17,656 nt of DNA from Candidatus Aminicenantota bacterium (GTDB lineage: Bacteria > Acidobacteriota > Aminicenantia > UBA2199). A program made the position numbers and the translations under genes. The DNA lies in the NCBI GenBank assembly GCA_030612495.1, contig JAUWNT010000032.1, positions 1-17,656 of the forward strand. Direction: 5' to 3'. Below the pieces are notes generated by a model. It saw only the letters and a list, made by a program, of their open reading frames with translations, was not told the DNA's origin and did no database searches. Positions 15,612-17,656 of the stretch are shown here, in pieces (the stretch's first letter is position 1; every line of letters starts with the position of its first letter).

Positions 15612-16154
15612 TTATTCTCCCTCTGGTGCTGTTAAGCAAAGCATATCAATATCCTTAATCACCTCTGCATAACAGGTAGCAAAGTTTTTCACAATTTCGT
15701 GAGAAACTATCTTTATCCTGGATTTTGATGATTTTCGTCTCTGATTAAAATAGTTTTCAAGGATTAAGATTTTTTCCTGCGTAAGTTGTTTTCTTTCATT
15801 TATTGGTAAAAATCCAAATGCCACATAAACCCAAGTACGGTCTGAAGCAAGTTTTTCCCTGATTATGTCCACTTCACATGTTTTGTCACACCCAGTACAC
15901 ATCATAAGCCCCATTAGTTCATTAAATGTTGTTATTAAGCCACATTTTGTACATTTGAGGTCAAAACGAAAAGATTGGGCACTTTCCATAACATTCCAGA
16001 AGTGATCTCCTTCACGGTATTCTTCAAGAGGTGGTTTGTGCTCAAATGTAAAGTAAGTAGCCACCTTGTCGGTTTGGTAACATTTTTCTGTTATAACAAA
16101 ACCGTAAGCTATATTTACCATTTTCCATGAGTGACTGCATTTTTCTTCCTGCAT
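15612..16154 (-). CDS. Zinc-ribbon-like protein of unknown function
   Basis: 180 residues from the ATG at 16154, which has GGAGG 5 bases upstream. A longer reading from a TTG at 16211 is rejected because that TTG is part of the promoter -35 box. I do not recognise a named family. The central part has a CX2C-X14-CX2C pattern (Cys68, 71, 86, 89) typical of a zinc ribbon, plus scattered Cys6, His8, Cys25, His39 and Cys93 that might bind a second metal. The region around 107-116 (TWVYVAFGFL) is hydrophobic but too short and mixed for a membrane segment. There is no signal peptide. It is the first gene behind a strong promoter and heads the regulatory and enzyme genes, so a role in sensing or assembly of the cluster is possible but is only inference from position. 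Confidence 0.65.
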   Translation of the reverse strand: MQEEKCSHSWKMVNIAYGFVITEKCYQTDKVATYFTFEHKPPLEEYREGDHFWNVMESAQSFRFDLKCTKCGLITTFNELMGLMMCTGCDKTCEVDIIREKLASDRTWVYVAFGFLPINERKQLTQEKILILENYFNQRRKSSKSRIKIVSHEIVKNFATCYAEVIKDIDMLCLTAPEGE

Positions 16155-16159
16155 ACATT

Positions 16160-16164
16160 CCTCC
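16160..16164 (-). promoter_or_regulatory. Ribosome binding site that fixes the zinc-ribbon gene start
   Basis: GGAGG on the minus strand 5 bases before the ATG at 16154, downstream of the predicted transcription start of the promoter at 16182-16211. Confidence 0.7.
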
Positions 16165-16181
16165 AATACAATATAGATTCT

Positions 16182-16211
16182 ATTATAATTAAAAGATATT
16201 TCAAATGTCAA
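16182..16211 (-). promoter_or_regulatory. Sigma70-type promoter of the zinc-ribbon to nfnB operon
   Basis: Read on the minus strand, TTGACA (16206-16211) and TATAAT (16182-16187) both match consensus exactly, with an 18-base spacer. Transcription should begin near 16175, giving a leader of about 20 bases. It can drive nine genes down to nfnB, since no gap of more than 36 bases and no clear terminator follows. The rest of the gap 16212-16287 is AT-rich with nothing else recognisable. Confidence 0.82.
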
Positions 16212-16287
16212 GAAGGATTATGTAAAAGCAAATTTTTGTTATATTTTTTTACAATTTATTTTAGAAAAATATTGAAATCAATTAAAT

Positions 16288-17217
16288 TTATTTATCTGTA
16301 TAAAAAACCATTTCTACTTGAGTTCCCTTTTTCTTTTCAGATATAATTACAAGTTTATCAGTAAATCTTTTCATGTTTTGTATGCCCATTCCAGCTCCGA
16401 AACCAAACTCTTTTACATAATCGGAAGCAGTGGTGAATCCTTCTTCCATTGCTTTTTCAAGATCTTCAATTCCAATTCCTTTATCAGTTATACGGATAAT
16501 TATTCTATCTTCTTTAATAAAACAGAGAATATCCCCGATGCTTTTACTGTGAATAACAACATTTGTCTCTGCTTCATAAGTTGCAATCCCGATTCGTCTG
16601 ATTATTTCGTTATCTATCTCTTTTTTTTTTAAAAATTGTTGTAAAAGTGCAGCTCCTGTTCCAGCAGCAATAATATCTACATTGTCAATAGAAAAGTGGA
16701 ATTCTGCTTCATTAATTAGTAATTTCTCTCCTGTTATAAGCGAAATTTCCTGGCTTAAGGTTGAGTTCCTTTTTTTGTCATGAGAATATATTAAATTGAA
16801 TTTTTCCAGTATTCCATGTAGTATATCTACTCTTGAAATAATACCCTGAATTTTATTATTTTTATCAACTACAGGAAAACGCCTGAGTTTTAAGATATCG
16901 AATTTTTCAACAATATCAGCAAGATTGTCATCCGAGTTTAGTGTTATAACATTGGTTGTCATTACATTTTGAATAGGTTCATTTATTTTATTGAATTCAA
17001 GTGCTTTAATAATATCTTCTAAACTTATTATTCCTATAAGTTTATCTTTTTTATCAAGGATTGGGATCCCAGAAATCTTTTTTATTCGCATCATTTCTTT
17101 AGCTTGAGAGACTTTATTTTCAGGTGTTAGTGTTGTAACATTTTTAGTCATCACATCAGTTGCTTTTATATTGCTAAATATATCAGCGTATTTTTTTAGG
17201 TTTTTTTTATTCTTCAT
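16288..17217 (-). CDS. CBS-pair protein fused to anti-sigma-type ATPase
   Basis: 309 residues from the ATG at 17217; a TTG one codon upstream is less likely. Two CBS domains (about 18-72 and 80-138) form a Bateman module that in other proteins binds AMP, ATP or similar nucleotides: ATDVMTKNVTTL with SGIPILD, and IQNVMTTNVITL with RRFPVVD. After a linker, a HATPase of RsbW/SpoIIAB type follows with N box EAETNVVIHS, G1 box DKGIGI and G2 box GFGAGMGIQN. It is clearly a paralogue of the ATPase of the DRTGG fusion, with the CBS pair in place of the DRTGG-like domain. It probably switches a partner protein by phosphorylation or binding in response to a nucleotide signal; the partner is not identifiable. 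It overlaps the preceding DRTGG-like gene by 11 bases. Confidence 0.85.
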   Translation of the reverse strand: MKNKKNLKKYADIFSNIKATDVMTKNVTTLTPENKVSQAKEMMRIKKISGIPILDKKDKLIGIISLEDIIKALEFNKINEPIQNVMTTNVITLNSDDNLADIVEKFDILKLRRFPVVDKNNKIQGIISRVDILHGILEKFNLIYSHDKKRNSTLSQEISLITGEKLLINEAEFHFSIDNVDIIAAGTGAALLQQFLKKKEIDNEIIRRIGIATYEAETNVVIHSKSIGDILCFIKEDRIIIRITDKGIGIEDLEKAMEEGFTTASDYVKEFGFGAGMGIQNMKRFTDKLVIISEKKKGTQVEMVFYTDK

Positions 17218-17557
17218 CAATGCCTTTGAAACCAGCTTCGTAAAGTCTTCCGCATGTGGAAAACATATAATATTTAGTTTTTATAAGCAAAAAGTTGTTT
17301 TGTTTTGCCATTTCAATTGTTTGGTAAGGAATATTTTTACCTGATATGATTACCAATCCCAGAATCTCTGTTACAATGCCTGTTCTCACAGATTGCGGTG
17401 ATGATTGTGCTGATAGAATCATCATTCCCGGTTTTGCAAAAGCAAGGATCTCACTCATCATATCACCAGCACCTATGGATTTTACATCTTCATCTAATTT
17501 ATCTTCTCCTGAGATTACTTCACCATCAAGTATTTTTACCAATTCTCTAACTTTCAT
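17207..17557 (-). CDS. DRTGG-like domain protein (small, stand-alone)
   Basis: 116 residues from the ATG at 17557; GAGGTG ends 3 bases before it, and an in-frame GTG at 17563 lies within that site and is rejected. A single DRTGG-like domain: VRELVKILDGEVI, the motif GAGDMMSEILAFAKPG that aligns with DLMSDVL of the other two copies, LVIISGK and an end rich in aromatic residues. It overlaps the CBS-ATPase gene by 11 bases, so the two are co-translated and may work together, mirroring the small DRTGG plus ATPase pair at 14416-15575. No catalytic residues can be assigned. Confidence 0.8.
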   Translation of the reverse strand: MKVRELVKILDGEVISGEDKLDEDVKSIGAGDMMSEILAFAKPGMMILSAQSSPQSVRTGIVTEILGLVIISGKNIPYQTIEMAKQNNFLLIKTKYYMFSTCGRLYEAGFKGIDEE

Positions 17558-17580
17558 GTTCACCTCACTTACTTTTTTGA

Positions 17581-17609
17581 ATTCTATTATAGATTTTTTT
17601 CCATGTCAA
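17581..17609 (-). promoter_or_regulatory. Likely promoter of the DRTGG/CBS-ATPase gene pair
   Basis: On the minus strand TTGACA (17604-17609) is followed after 17 bases by TAGAAT (17581-17586). A better TATAAT at 17586-17591 is only 12 bases from the -35 box, too close for normal use. Position and spacing fit the gene start at 17557. The remaining bases to 17656 show nothing further. Confidence 0.6.
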
Positions 17610-17656
17610 TTAATTTATGATTAAATAGCATTTCCTTTATCAGTTTAAGTCTAAGT

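Noticed and set aside
17586..17609. TTGACA with TATAAT as a perfect promoter
   Set aside because: The spacer would be only 12 bases; TAGAAT at 17581-17586 with a 17-base spacer is preferred.

Overview
The window is AT-rich, tightly packed bacterial DNA. Every intergenic gap is under 150 bases, Shine-Dalgarno sites are strong, and three promoters look like textbook sigma70 (TTGACA plus a TATAAT-like box). The gene content points to a strict anaerobe: ferredoxin/NAD(P)H flavoenzymes, an [FeFe]-hydrogenase-like iron-sulfur protein and a radical SAM enzyme. I cannot name the lineage. The surprise is an archaeal-type GatDE pair, which suggests an uncultivated bacterial lineage or gene transfer.

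Layout. (1) 2-1351, plus strand: C-terminal part of a TPR-repeat protein that starts before the window. (2) 2726-1370, minus strand: a 73-residue peptide gene followed by a radical SAM/SPASM maturase, a candidate RiPP (modified peptide) locus, with a probable terminator hairpin inside the 3' end of the TPR gene. (3) 2870-6227, plus strand: gatE and gatD for tRNA-dependent glutamine synthesis, behind a near-consensus promoter whose -35 overlaps a possible promoter for the peptide gene. (4) 17557-6249, minus strand: eleven genes in one direction. The upstream part is regulatory: a DRTGG-like protein and a CBS-CBS-ATPase protein, then, behind a second strong promoter, a zinc-ribbon protein, a second DRTGG-like protein, a DRTGG-ATPase protein and a hydrogenase-like iron-sulfur protein. 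The downstream part is enzymatic: NuoE/HydC, NuoF/HydB, a NuoG-like protein, NfnA and NfnB, linked by overlaps or gaps of a few bases.

How region 4 may work (inference). NuoE and NuoF resemble the NADH/flavin part of electron-bifurcating hydrogenases. No catalytic hydrogenase subunit follows; its place is taken by a NuoG-like iron-sulfur protein without a recognisable catalytic cysteine and by both Nfn subunits. The five proteins may form one NADH/NADPH/ferredoxin complex, in the spirit of Nfn and Stn transhydrogenases. The hydrogenase-like protein keeps the four H-cluster cysteines but has Tyr in place of the catalytic one, which suits a sensor. It sits between the DRTGG/CBS/ATPase proteins and the enzyme genes, so this looks like a redox- or H2-responsive control module attached to a non-hydrogenase complex. 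No catalytic hydrogenase, HydEFG maturase, RNA gene, CRISPR array or mobile element is visible.
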